64,000 nt of DNA from Perkinsus olseni (GCA_013115135.1 JABANP010000021.1:228325-292324); one strand, 5' to 3'. Positions 1-11,386 are shown, counted from the stretch's first letter. Numbers and translations: made by a program. The notes: a model not told the origin generated them from the sequence alone.

Positions 1-1589
1 AAGATGGAGCATGGTCCAGCGCCCGCCGTGATTATCGATGCTGTCGAGCGGTGTATTTCCATGAAGACCTTGCGCCATGTGATGAACCCGAGGCCATAGT
101 GAGTGAGTGACAACAGAGTAATAGCAGTTGTAGCAGATAGCAATAGTGATGGGCAGGGAGTTCGTTTCCCCACGAAACGGATCAAGCCGTTTCCGTAGGG
201 CGAATGAGACATATACTGAATACATGGCCCATCTCGTAGGTGGCTTAAGGATGAAGGACCCCCGAGAGGTGAGGGCCTCACTCAGAGATCTAACCTTAAG
301 AGATTTTGAGAAAGCTCATGGCATTCACTAGAAAATAGGCATTGGAGGTTAGGTTACTCACAACCTGGGAGAAAAAATGCTCGCGGAAATGCTCACTGAA
401 AAGAGTTACAGGAATTACAAGTCGAGAAATGCACTCAAAATGCACGGGGGAGTTCAGAACTTGCGAGATGTCGTGTTCACGGATCGTACAGGGAAGCGAA
501 GCGAAACGGCGCTAAATCAACTTTCCGATGGTAAGAAGCCTTTTGAGGCATGGTTTGAAGGCGCGCCTACCCTGCCTCACTAGATCCTCAAGGAAACCTC
601 AGGCGGGGGACTTTAGTGAAACATCCTAAGCTTCCTTAAAGTGCTAAAACGAGAAAACTTGAGAAACCTGAAGGGAACTTAAAAGGATCTCCTAACGTTC
701 CTTAGCCCGTCCAAGTCACATCCTACGGTTAGATTCAAAGGATCCTAACTGGCAACGCCAAGGTGAGGCCTATGAAATAGGCCCACAGATAGGAGAGCAG
801 GAATCATCATAGTGCAGGGTACAACTGAGTTATACTGAATGATAGTGAGACTACTGCAGTTGAGCAACAGATACGTCTCAATACTTACGGGGAGCCGTTT
901 TCGTAGTAGCACACGCCTGGAAATTTTTTAAGCCGTCTTGACGAACCGTCGATGAGGATGTTGAATCAACATTGTTGACGTTCCAAACAGCTCAGATCGG
1001 TAGCAGAACGTATGCAGCCCCCTACCATTGTCCGCGTAGAAGTTGGATTTGGAATCTTGAGCTCCGGAGAGCTCCCGGGTCTCATTAGATGAATAGCCCA
1101 GTAAAGGATACCCCGACAGGACTCCTCATTCACGAACAGATGTGTAGTAGCTCATACCGCCGGAAACTATCACCGTATCCGTATGCGATTGACTTGGAAT
1201 CTAATACCAATGTCTGGGGTCCGAGGTAGACTTACCTTCTTGTGACTCTCCGCTTGCTACTGCATAGCTCGTCGCATGAGATGCGGGGACTCCATCGCCA
1301 TGCAAGGCGAACCTCACGCTAGTGAGGACTTTTCGGAAGGTCCGGTCTTGTTCATGTCATCCTCCTTTACCGAACGCACGTCGGAGGATTCGAAATCTCA
1401 CGACGACTCAACGCAACTCGTCCGATGAAAGACAGAAACGAATTAAACGGCACTGTTGAAAAAAATCACTATCCTACGTAAGATCGACAGAGTGGGAAAC
1501 TAGTCTGGAAACGAAGCACTAGAAATCACTAGTAGTCCATTAGTGGGAGTAGCACAGGAGCTGCTCCTGAGGAGCACGCTGGGTCATGA
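1..1589. other. No supported gene
   Basis: Short open frames at 146-331 and 377-583 show no recognisable domain, no signal peptide and no plausible splice extension, so I do not call them. About 590-750 has loosely repeated phrases around TTCCTTA/CTTAA that look like decayed simple sequence. I see no RNA gene here. Confidence 0.5.
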
Positions 1590-2840
1590 CTACTGATACA
1601 CCACACCGATATCACCACGGGGGCCATTGACGGCGATGACATGCCCACAGGGGCTCACTCGATATTCATAGTTCTCTAAAGGACCATAACGAAGGCAGAA
1701 GAGCTCCTCCCCTTCGGCCTCATCTTCGAGACTTGTGTCGTTCTCAGGCTTCTCATCAGACTTCTCGGCTTGGACAGCCTCGCGTTCTTCCAGGACCCGC
1801 GCCTGGCTTTCGAACTTTCTGCGGAAAAACTGTTCATCTCTCTTCTCGTGCGAGTCGTCAACTGCGGCACGCTTCTTGAAAGCGTCCAACCTCATCAGGA
1901 CGAACTCGATGCCGATGCAGCAGTCCATAACGCACACCACCGTGGGCGTAACAAACCGGACCATACGTACCGGTTCACCCGGAACAAAACGGCTTTTGAT
2001 ATCCCCTTCCTCGTCCACGAGATAGAGTGCATCACCGCACTCGGACGCACTGGCAAAGGCGTACTGTAGCTTTCCTTCGTAGTTGCGAATAACGTCAAAG
2101 TCAGACTGGAGAGGTGGCCCAGCGCCGAAGGTCCGCCATACAGCGGTGGGCGGGTCGTACTCGAGAATGACGGGATAGGGCTCGGCCCCAGTGCAAAGAT
2201 AAACTTTTCCTTCACAGCAAGTAGTATATCTCAGAACTTCGTCAGTATCTTCGATGTCGATCTCCTTGTCTCCGTTCCTCAAGTAGTGGAGGCCCCATGT
2301 ACGGGAGGAGATCTCCGGGGTCATCGAGCGGGAAAAGCAGGGCCTCAATAGCAGCACGTTCTTTGGCAGTAACCCTTCTGCCACCTTCGTCTACACTATC
2401 CTCATCCTCGTCACCATCATCGTCCAAGTCGGACAAGCTATCATCCGACAATGATAAGCCACGCCTCTTTTCCTTTTGGCTCCCCAGCCAAAATCATCGT
2501 CCAGATCGGAAAACTCTATTTCCTCAACAGTGTAGACCTCTTTCCTGACATCGTCGACGACCATCGCCTCCCGCTTGATGGCGTTTTGCCGCCACCATGT
2601 GCCCTTCAGGTTGCAGCATTGCCAGCATTTGATGTGTTGACCGAAGTCAAGCTCGATTGGGCTCCCGGCGGCCTATGAACTCCATGACCTGTTGACGGAT
2701 AATGTGTTGGCCTTGGACGGCACCCACGGCTTTATTGACCGCCACAATGTCGACAGCGAGGTTGAAGGATCCCCTGGGCATACCAAAGAGAAAAGACACA
2801 ACCCTGCTCTTGACGTGGTCGGAGTGGAAAGCCAAGCGGC
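1590..2840 (-). CDS. Hypothetical acidic protein, multi-exon
   Basis: I do not recognise a family. Reading right to left, a segment with a CWQC...WWRQN stretch runs into an acidic serine/aspartate patch (about 2520-2400). It then joins a longer frame ending at the stop at 1590. A 61-nt GT...AG intron (about 2371-2311) puts the acidic patch in frame with the segment that starts ISSRTWGLHYL. The last part has a charged, Glu/Lys-rich helix (about 1870-1720) and ends VNGPRGDIGVVYQ. Near 2460 one base appears to be missing between two parts that otherwise read as one protein, so either a further small intron or a sequence error is present. The start is not resolved; coding-like sequence extends to about 2840. 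Nuclear or cytosolic location is likely, since I see no signal peptide or membrane segment. Confidence 0.45.
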
Positions 2841-2879
2841 GTCGCTATGTATGTCACAGTCCTAAAATCTTTAGATAGA

Positions 2880-5103
2880 GTCAATTGTTAGTCTAGCATC
2901 CGTGTGTCCCCACACAGGCTCCACGCTCGCAATTGTACTCCTACAGTCATAGACGCTGATACTGATACAGGGGCGGATGATGAGATTGAACCGCAGCTAA
3001 ACCGCCGGAGGCAAGGAGCGGGACGATCATATGGAAGAACCACAAAATCTACAATATCTCGTTGGAGATGCGCCTGCATAACGCGTAAAACAGTTAACGC
3101 CCGTGTAATCAAGCGAAAAACGGGAAGTGTAGGGTATACACTTGGCGTATTAGCGCATGCGAAATACGCCATTACGCGTGATCACGCGAAGCTAATGCGC
3201 GTGTTAAGCCGTAGTACACCTAATGGCAGGTGTGAAACTCGATTTACACTTCGCGAATCCTCGACGCGGATCATGCGCGTTAAACCGCGTAAAATAACGC
3301 GTAAATACAAGTTATGACACGCAGTTAGAAGACAGTCGAGTGTAGTCTCACTTGGCACTTATGAAATTCAAAGCACCCCTGCCGCACAGAGAATCAGACA
3401 AGACACGTTCGGTACGGCTCCCGCGAGCTAGTCAATCAGTTAATGACTCATTATAGCCTCAGAGGCTCTGTGGAGGGGACTCCTGTTTGCCTCTATTTCG
3501 TGAAAGGTACTCGGGTTCTCTAGCTCGTTCGCAACTGGTTCACCAACTAATCACCCACTTGTAGTAGGTGAGCAGGCCACTCAAAGTAGGCCACTGTGTC
3601 CCGACGCTCGTCCGATAGGGGTTTTTAGAAAGAGTATCGGGGTCTACTGGGCGTCTACGACGCGCCTCGTTATTTGTGGAGGCTGGCGCGCGTAAGCCAA
3701 TTCCTTTGCTGCCCAACTAGTGAAGTATGTGCTGCTCAGAGTACTATGATAATAATACTATTGCGTGCTCAGCAGTGCGTACTCGCGAGGAGTCCTCGCG
3801 GCGTGTCACCTGTACGCGTAAAACTCCATCTACGATCTCACTAGCTCGCGAATCAGACGGTGGGAGGCGACGCAAGCGAGCAAGCTCCACAGACAGAGGG
3901 GCGGGACCATCCCAGGGGATAGAAAGCCATAATGGCCGACCCTCTATCTTAGGAGCTGTACTCGGTCAGTCGCTAACCACTCTCTTCCGATCCGAGACGC
4001 TTCCCACACAGGATTCTTTTCTAATGACACTTGCAATTTTGGCCGTGTGTACGTGTCACACTCGCGCTTACGTGCTTTCCGCCCTATCCCGGAGTTAGCG
4101 GATTTAATCTTGCTCATGTGACCTTGCAATACAAGGCTTGTATGTTCGTTCTCCGCGATAGCCCGTTGCAGAGTGGTCCGCTTGAGGTGCTGATATGAGG
4201 AGGTCCAGTCGAGGTCGAGATACGTGGAAGGAACTACCGGGTCTTGCGCTCGTGCACTCTAGGGGCTTTACCAATCTGGTCTGGGTTTTATTGAATTGCT
4301 CCGGGGTTTCACTAATTTGCTCTGGGTTTCACCAAGTAGGACTAGAAATGATGTACTCACTGTGTATTGTTAGTGACTAACGGTTAGCCATTAGCTATGG
4401 TTCTCTTATGATACCCATCTGACAAAATCCCGCGCCTTGCACTCGTATGCATGAGTATGCGTTCTAGGTTCGAACGTACGCTGGACTATATTCCGCCATA
4501 GATGCTCATTATCGAGCAACTCTTCTCGAGTCTACCACTCTCTGAGCCCCGTCTTGAATAACCACACTGTACTGGGTTATAATGCAGTAGTGAGTGACGA
4601 AGATACGCTATGCAACAGCCGCGGCCCTGTTCAGTACTACGGAGCTGTTAGACTCACCGCTGCAAGCTACTGCGTATCACTACTCTTAGATAATCCACTC
4701 GCGTGCATGAGTACGCGTTGTAGGCTAGAACTCACGTCAGGCTACGTTGCGCTGTAGACTCTCATCATCGAGCAACTCTTCTCGAGTCCGCTTTCACCAC
4801 TGTTGAGCCTCGTCTTAAATGGCCAAACTGTACTGAGTTCTAGTGCGCTCGTCTCTGTATTGCTGCAGCACTCCAGAATTGGTACACTCTCAGAGGACGC
4901 CCAGCCGTCCACAAGACAGCGTTCTTCTGTCTAGTGATGACACTCTTGTGTAATTAATCTCCGCATCTCCGTTGCGTTGCCCACATTTCGCGCCGGCGCC
5001 TATAGCTCGATGAATATCCTGCAATATAGGCGCAAAGTATACCTCAAGCGGCGCTCGAGAAGAACTTCTACTCGGTCGCTCAGCTTTGTTCTCACATCTT
5101 CTA
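2880..5103. other. Gene-poor interval with repeats
   Basis: No convincing gene. About 3060-3315 is dense in ACGCGT/CGCGTAA motifs and short inverted repeats. About 4439-4592 and 4695-4850 form a diverged direct duplication. Open frames here (for example 2904-3317 and 3727-4098) are biased by the repeats and lack domain signal. Confidence 0.5.
4439..4850. repeat. Diverged tandem duplication, ~256-bp period
   Basis: Blocks 4439-4592 and 4695-4850 share GCATGAGTA.GCGTT, CATTATCGAGCAACTCTTCTCGAGTC-like and ACTGTACTG.GTT phrases in the same order at a constant offset of about 256 bp. They differ at many positions. The unit contains a local palindrome (CTCGAG within ACTCTTCTCGAGT). No open frame is conserved between the copies. 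Confidence 0.6.
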
Positions 5104-5865
5104 ATGACGACCCCGACTACCAAGCTTTACTCCAGTACCTCTCGCGTCACCAGGGTCCGTTGCAGCGTCTTCTTGCTCGTCTGCATCGCCCACATGACGA
5201 CTGCGAGTTCCGACCAACCTTTCAGAACGGTCGCTGATTATCCCAAGGGTTGCTATCAGGGCCCAGGCTCGGCGGAAGGGGACAAGATCGAGCTGCTAGC
5301 TCCCTCCTGCATCTTCAGCCAGAAAGGCCAGAAGTCGGATGGGTCCTATCAACGGACCGGTGGCATTGTTATCAGAACTAACATGGCTGGCCAGTGGGGT
5401 GAAGTGAGGATTCAAGTCAATTTGGTAAAAAATCGTACAAGTGGTGAGACGGAGGTGAATGTGGAGACTAGTGGCTGGGCCCACCTATGGTTCGAATATG
5501 CTGGCATAGGCTTCCACTACAATCCAGCCCCTGGTAAGCAGCATTTTAGTGGGACCCCCGTAGTCCCTATGTCTTTGGCGTCTGTGGTCCACGTTGTCTA
5601 TCCTGATGGTGAGAAGGCGTGGTCCCCGTGGTATGGAATCGACGGCTTCGCTAGCAGCAAGCAGATGGAGCTACTCGCCATTCCTGAGCTGCATGAGGAC
5701 TCAGACGTGCCTCTCAAAGTGTGGAATGTATTCCGCATAGAGAAGGTGAAGGGAGGTTGGCAGTTCCATATCACTTTTACGGCGGCCGGTGAAGAACCCT
5801 TTACTCGTAAGATCTTCTTTTTTACTCAAAATATTGTTGATGGAGTGCTACATGATCGGCTTTAG
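5104..5865 (+). CDS. Secreted protein of unknown function
   Basis: This is a single open frame of 253 residues. I chose the ATG at 5104, just upstream of a signal-like N-terminus: a positively charged stretch followed by the hydrophobic run CSVFLLVCIAHM and a small-residue cleavage region TTASS (about residues 18-36). The mature part is rich in aromatic and Gly residues (WAHLWFEYAGIGFHYNP, WSPWYGIDGF) and beta-strand-like patterns such as VRIQVNLVKN and WQFHITFTA. I see no membrane anchor, cysteine framework or catalytic signature and do not recognise the family. The ORF ends at TAG 5863-5865 and is followed at once by three adjacent hairpins. Confidence 0.7.
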   Translation: MTTPTTKLYSSTSRVTRVRCSVFLLVCIAHMTTASSDQPFRTVADYPKGCYQGPGSAEGDKIELLAPSCIFSQKGQKSDGSYQRTGGIVIRTNMAGQWGEVRIQVNLVKNRTSGETEVNVETSGWAHLWFEYAGIGFHYNPAPGKQHFSGTPVVPMSLASVVHVVYPDGEKAWSPWYGIDGFASSKQMELLAIPELHEDSDVPLKVWNVFRIEKVKGGWQFHITFTAAGEEPFTRKIFFFTQNIVDGVLHDRL

Positions 5866-5878
5866 GGAATAAACGTAC

Positions 5879-5941
5879 AGAGCACGGTACACGGTGCTCT
5901 GAGTTAGAGCCTCTAACTCATCGCGTTTCCCGGAGACGCGG
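5879..5941 (+). promoter_or_regulatory. Three consecutive hairpins after a stop codon
   Basis: Immediately 3' of the secreted-protein gene three short inverted repeats lie end to end. 5879-5900 pairs AGAGCAC with GTGCTCT. 5901-5919 pairs GAGTTAGAG with CTCTAACTC. About 5923-5940 pairs GCGTTT with AGACGC, with one G-T pair. They probably lie in the 3' UTR. A role in RNA stability or 3' processing is inference. Confidence 0.45.
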
Positions 5942-6099
5942 CTCGCTCCCTAGGCTTTGTCAGGACGGAACATCACACTTATCAAAAGTTCTGTTCAAAG
6001 GAAAATATGATATTCTTTCACATCTCCTCTTTTCACGCCTGTATTCATGTTGCGTTCGACGCCAGTGACCTTTTGGCCAGCCTGGCACAGTTAGTTTCG

Positions 6100-6400
6100 A
6101 GGTTACGTAAGAACGATCATCGCACTTTTAAGAGAACCATCACACCTGCGCCTTACGGAATCCCCAAACGCGAGCTTTACCGATAGACTTGTCGACTTGT
6201 GAATCAACGAACTTTCCGACCCAATCGTTACCGTCACCGTGTCCTCTCGGAGGATTGCTCTTGATTGAAGTGAACAGAGCATTGCAATCGCCTTCTCCAA
6301 GAGGGCCGCCGAACTTGCCCTCAGTTAACTCGACCAAATGGCCAAAGAGATTAACTTCACGAAATACTTCTGCATCTCCCCAGGCGGCCCCTTGGCATGA
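6100..6400 (-). pseudogene. Unidentified coding-like remnant
   Basis: A minus-strand frame from about 6399 down to 6140 reads AWGDAEVFREVNLFGHLVEL and continues through a Gly-rich stretch (GKFGGPLGEGDCNALF) to a stop at 6140. The composition is protein-like but there is no start codon and no recognised domain. The neighbouring frame at 6757-6437 may hold another piece. It could be an exon of a multi-exon gene or a decayed copy. Confidence 0.25.
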
Positions 6401-6863
6401 CCGTACTTAGTCTTCTCTGGGCGCTCACTGACCACCTCACGACCAGGCATTTCCTGACGTGAAGCACGGAATCTGAAGCCACTTCTGGCAACGAGCTCCC
6501 AGCATTCTACATCCATGAACACGGAGACGGATATCAGTTGAAGTTGGAGAACTCACCATATCACACGGCTCAGGTGAAGTAAGGGTCGGAACCCTCATCC
6601 ACGGCCGGTGATGAATGAGGATACTCATCTCAACGGGAATAGGTATTCGCATAGGGAGAATGAAAGGAGCTATCACCTGAAACAACGGGAGAAAGGTTGC
6701 TCGAGCAAATACTGCGACGATGCAGTCCTCCGGCAACGGGTATCTTAGGCTACACAACGCTCAGAGTAGGCAGCCTCATAAGGACCTCGGATCATGTACT
6801 ACTCTCTCTACTGGCTACCAGAGCTTCAAAGCGACCTCTTCAGACGACGGGATGTTCAATACG

Positions 6864-6918
6864 TCCCAAATGAGCGTCTCGGGTTGAGAGTCTCAACCCG
6901 AGACACGCTCATTTGGGG
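6864..6918. repeat. Near-perfect ~53-bp palindrome
   Basis: The left arm begins CCCAAATGAGCG and the right arm ends CGCTCATTTGGG. The centre is GGGTTGAGA / TCTCAACCC with essentially no loop. The only interruption is a 2-base bulge (GTCTC versus GTGTCTC). It lies in a region with no gene, so it is not an obvious terminator of a neighbour. Confidence 0.8.
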
Positions 6919-6929
6919 TATCAACTTGA

Positions 6930-7950
6930 GACTATCAGGCAAAAAGATGCTGGGAGTGCTCTAGGGCATCGGGTGATCTATGGAAAACGGTCCATTTCAA
7001 TGCGCATCAACCTCCTGTACAGGCGTCAATCAGGAGACAGAAACTCCACCAGTGACCCACCCTCCACCTACCCTATGCCCTGAGGTAGTCAGCAGAGCTA
7101 TGGTGACCGTGGTCAGACGTGGGAGCATGAGGATCCCGTTCGCGACCCCAAGTGGGGGGTCCCCAACACAGACCCGCCAACACGGCAGCGTGCAGCGGTG
7201 CTTCTCGCCTGGTCGAGCGGTAGGACAGCGTGCTTCGCACCCGGAGGTCCCAGGTTCAATCCGCGCTGAGGTATTTTGTTAACAGTGGAGCCAAATGGCG
7301 TTTATCAGAGCATTACATTTGGGTCGCTCTCTGGAGCCTTTTTAAGAGCATGTTTCTTGACTACGATTCGAGTTGTCTCTCAGAAAGGCTCCTTGAAAAG
7401 GAGCGCGTCTATTGAACAGAATCTTTGAACGGGACCCTCTTCGCAAGCGCTTTTCAAGTGCGCTCCTGAGAGGAAACTCAACTTTGACTATTGAAAACTT
7501 CGGAACTTCGCGCGGGTGTTCGCTGCCCCGCGCGTGAGCGACTTTCGCATTAGCGCACGCCTTGTTCCCTTAGGCATACGCCGATGTTGGGTCGGACTAG
7601 AGAGGCATTCGTCACTTAGTCGTAAGAAATCAGTTGATTCTCGGGTCATCAAGATCGAGCACGAGCTTCCGACCTCCACTCCTGTGCAAGTTGGAGTCAC
7701 TAGCAGCCAAAGCCCGGTGGGGAGCGCCCGGGCCACATATCGTTGCTGTCCAAGGGACTGGGACTAGAACCTTTCTCCCTAACTGATGTGTGGCTCACTG
7801 CTGTGAGTACATTGTCAGCAGCGATGACTCCAGGAGTAAGGGAGCTGTCGCGTGCGTTGGTCGTTGACAGGGTTCGGGCCGCTCAGCCGTACTACAGTGC
7901 ATCATCATCTTCGACGTTGTAGTTTTTCTTTTATTATCCTATCTTACTTT
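6930..7950. other. Intergenic; degenerate tRNA-like A/B boxes
   Basis: No gene is supported. At 7211-7262 there is an A-box-like TGGTCGAGCGG followed by a B-box-like GGTTCAATCC at tRNA-like spacing, but the acceptor, anticodon and T stems do not pair well. About 7400-7560 has GC-rich short inverted repeats. The segment next to 7953 would contain the PEP carboxykinase promoter; no motif stands out. Confidence 0.4.
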
Positions 7951-7952
7951 GA

Positions 7953-10802
7953 ATGCTTCACAGTTGCGCTCGCAGGACTCTGTTGAATCTTGGAGCTTCC
8001 CAACTCGCGAGATCGAGTGTGCGGATCGCCGCCGTCCGCAACTTCTCCGTCTTCTCTCGGCTCAACGGCCTCCACCATCCCAAGGCTGCTGCGACCCCTG
8101 CTACCGTTGTCGGTCAGCAGACCAAGCTCGACAAGGATTTCCTCGCCTACGGGATCAGACCGTCTTCTGAACGGACTATCATGAGGAACGTCACATCTGG
8201 ATCACTGTAGTGCTGCTGCCGTCCTCGTACTCGTCGAAGTCATGCACGCTGGTTAGGTACGAGAGTGCCCTTCGTCATGAAACTGGGACCAAGATAACGA
8301 GCTGTGGAGCGCTTGCTGTCTACAGTGGAGCTAAGACCGGCCGGAGTCCCAGTGAGTGTCCCAGGCCGTTACTCGCCTGCTCGCCCAAGTACGTGCTCAT
8401 CAGGCGATAAACGGATTGTTGACAACGCCAGTGAGGACTATAATGATGACATCTGGTGGGGGAAGATCAATCACAAACTCAGCCCTGAGAGCTTCCAGAC
8501 CTTGAAGGCAGAGTAAGTCGAAGCAGCCCTGTGGCGTCGCTTGGATCATATTCCTTTCTGTCCCAGCGCTATCAACTACCTGGGCGGGCGTGATGAGCTT
8601 TACGTCGTTGACGGTTACGCTGGTTGGGATCCTGAGTACAGAATTAAGGTAGTGCTTTGCTGAGTGATGGGATGGTGAAGTCGGAGAGGATTCTTCAGAT
8701 ACGAGTAGTTGCCAGCCGAGCTTACCATGCCCTGTTTATGGAGAACATGCTGGTGATGCCCCCGCCAGAGGAGCTGGAGGGCTTCCAACCTGACTTCGTC
8801 ATTTTCAACGCTGGTCAGTGCAAGGCTAACCGGTGAGGAGAGGTCTTCGCAGGCAGGCTATGGTCACTCGGTTGTTGTTAGTAACATCGAAGGGCTCACC
8901 TCTGACACATCGGTAGCTGTGAACTTCAAGACCAATGAGATGGTTATTATGGGCACTGAGTAGCGTATTACTTGGCTATGGAGAAATAGTACAGCGTGCT
9001 TTTGTTAGATACGCTGGCGAGATGAAGAAGGGTATTCTTACACTGATGATGCAAGCCATGCCGCACAAGTTCGGACAGCTGCCTCTGCATTCAAGCTGTA
9101 ATATTCAGGTAATAGTCACAATCTGGTGGTGTTGCTGGTGATGGTGTTTTCCTATGATTCAGAAGGACCCGGAAACTGGGAAGCCGACGAACTGTACTTT
9201 ATTTTTTGGACTCTCTGGTACTGGAAAGACAACTCTCTCTGCTGATCCATCTCGCTACTTGATTGGTGATGATGAGCATGTGTGGACTGACAAAGGCGTG
9301 TTTAACGTCGAAGGTGGCTGTTACGCTAAGGCCATAGGGCTCACCAGAGAGACTGAGCCGGAGATCTACAATGCTATCCGTTTTGGAACAGTAGGGGGAG
9401 GTGTGGTATGCGCGCGGTGATGCTGCTGCTTTTGTTAGGTACTAGAGAACGTGAAAGTAGACCCTCGCACTCGTGAAGTAGATTTCAATGACACCTCTAT
9501 CACTGAGAATACTCGGTGTAGCTATCCTTTAGATTATATCGAAAATTCGCATATACCTGCCAAGGTAGCAATGAGGCCCCTCCTGTTGTTGCTGTATCGA
9601 CTTTTTCAGATTGACATCCACCCGTCTAATGTAATACTGCTCACTTGTGACGCCTTTGGGGTACTCCCTCCAGTAAGTGTTCTCACTCCTGACCAAGTCC
9701 AGTATTACTTTGTCTCGGGATACACAGCCAAGGTCGCAGGTAGCGTGTTCGATCAGGGATGCTCTACTGGCGGCAGTTGAGTCGATCAGGCACTGAGGAC
9801 GGTATCACTGAGCCAGTGGCTACTTTCTCCTCATGCTTCGGAGCACCCTTCCTGGTCTGGCACCCTACAGTGTATGCTGAGATGTTAGCCGACAAGCTAC
9901 AGAAGCACCACTGTAATAACCCCTAGGTCATCATCGTCTACCGGATCTGGACTACTCTCATGTCAGGCTCAGCATTCCTATTGAACACGGGATGGACCGG
10001 TGGTAGCTACACTAACGGCGGAAGCCGTATTAAATTAGAGTAAGCAGCCGCCTCTCAGGGACGCTCATTCATGACGGCGATACAGGTACACCCGTAAAAT
10101 GATCGATGCGATCCATGACGGGACGCTCAAGGCGATGGTGGACGCCAATGAGCTGGTATCAACTCCGATTTTCGGACTCAGGGTACTTTAGGGGCAGATT
10201 AGTCGCTACGCGGTGATGCTCAGTGCTGCTCGCTTGGAATACGCGAAATCGTGAGACCGTAATTCGCGTGTGGAACTGAATCGCTTTGGCTGTGGTCCGC
10301 TGCCGATGAAGTTCACGGATGTCTAGTTTCTGCAATACACAGATAATAATACATAGTCTTAGCGCTCATCGTCCAACGCTTATTGCTTCGTCCTAGGTGC
10401 ACAGTATCTTCATCCTGCTTGACTCTGTAGCGTCTTTCTGTATCTTTTGTGTGGCAGATTCCTAAGTCGCTGCCTGGTATACCCAGTGAAGTACTCGACC
10501 CTGCCAACGGTTGGGCTGATCAGGAGGCCTACCTCCAACAGCTCGAGCGTCTGGCCGGACTTTTCAATAAGAATTTCCAAGAATATGCCTCGAAGTGCCC
10601 TCCTGAGGTGGCCGCCGCTGGCCCTAGCCTGCCCGTAGAGAACAGTACTGACGGACAGCGGACGGAGAAGCCTCATTCAATCGTAACGAACCCTGGCGCG
10701 AAGAGGAACTACAAACCCACGACGGTGAAGGATGAGGTAGTAGTGGTTGATGATATCCAAGGTCGAAGCATGGCTTACTCATTTCCCTCTGGTCAGTTGT
10801 GA
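7953..10802 (+). CDS. PCK: Phosphoenolpyruvate carboxykinase (ATP), mitochondrial
   Basis: This enzyme converts oxaloacetate plus ATP to phosphoenolpyruvate in gluconeogenesis. I assemble 14 exons: 7953-8206, 8257-8351, 8404-8512, 8567-8648, 8699-8832, 8882-8959, 9009-9108, 9163-9390, 9439-9564, 9610-9739, 9790-9912, 9967-10039, 10086-10192 and 10458-10802. Diagnostic motifs of the ATP-dependent family occur in order: [18 protein letters not shown], kinase-1a [84 protein letters not shown]. The first about 45 residues are rich in Arg and hydroxylated residues and free of acids ([23 protein letters not shown]), a classic mitochondrial presequence. Twelve introns are 45-54 nt and one (10193-10457) is 265 nt. 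The C-terminus extends past the family's usual end with an unrecognised tail; the stop at 10800-10802 is reached whether or not a possible 62-nt intron at 10736-10797 is removed. Confidence 0.93.
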
Positions 10803-11150
10803 TGGTCCTCTTATTAAAATACTCGAGACTGCCGACAAGCCTCTGCGCTATCCTGTGAGAGGTCAGTAACCAGAGACCCCTACACCATTCTGTTGTATGC
10901 TCATTCTCAGGTTTCACTGATCAGTCATTTGATTATGAGGAAGCTGTTCTTTCCTCGATACCTGTTAGTATCACCTCGGTCGCCCTCGTGAGAGCGGCTA
11001 TGCTTCCCTCGCGGCGGCCTTATCTTTCTTTAATCGCAGTGTAACATAAAAGCCTTTTTTCTGGTGAAGGTGAAGACTGTAGGCGCTCCTCCGCGTCACT
11101 ACTTGTACTACAATTCTAATTACGACGAAGCGTGACATCCTAGATTTTGG
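10803..11150 (+). other. Coding-like segments between PCK and NUP155
   Basis: Three frames look protein-coding and can be joined by GT-AG introns: [21 protein letters not shown] (about 10806-10859), FTDQSFDYEEAVLSSIPVSI (about 10912-11038) and VKTVGAPPRHYLYYNSNYDEA (about 11071-11133). I find no start codon and no family match. They may be alternative 3' exons of PEP carboxykinase, a small separate gene, or a remnant. Confidence 0.3.
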
Positions 11151-11386
11151 ACTATCGTAACGATATAAGGGCATCTTTCACAGCTGTACTCCCTCTGCCG
11201 GTGGTACAGCTCTTGCTACTACTGTAGTCACCGACCACGCAGTTGGTACTATTGGATGCTATGTGATGATTGCTAGTGTTGAGTTTCAGTGCCGGCAATG
11301 GCAGGCAAAGGTGTGGGGTGAAACGACGGCCTTCATCGAGGGTGCTCGGGATTCTTGGTGGTATCTTTCAGCTTGCTGGGCGCAAG

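Noticed and set aside
146..583. Two short plus-strand ORFs
   Set aside because: No domain, signal peptide or splice extension; length is expected by chance.
2904..3317. 137-codon ORF over the ACGCGT block
   Set aside because: The frame is open because of repeat composition (Arg/Thr/Lys bias); no start context or domain.
7204..7276. tRNA gene
   Set aside because: A- and B-box words are present, but the acceptor, anticodon and T stems do not pair; kept only as a degenerate tRNA-like observation.
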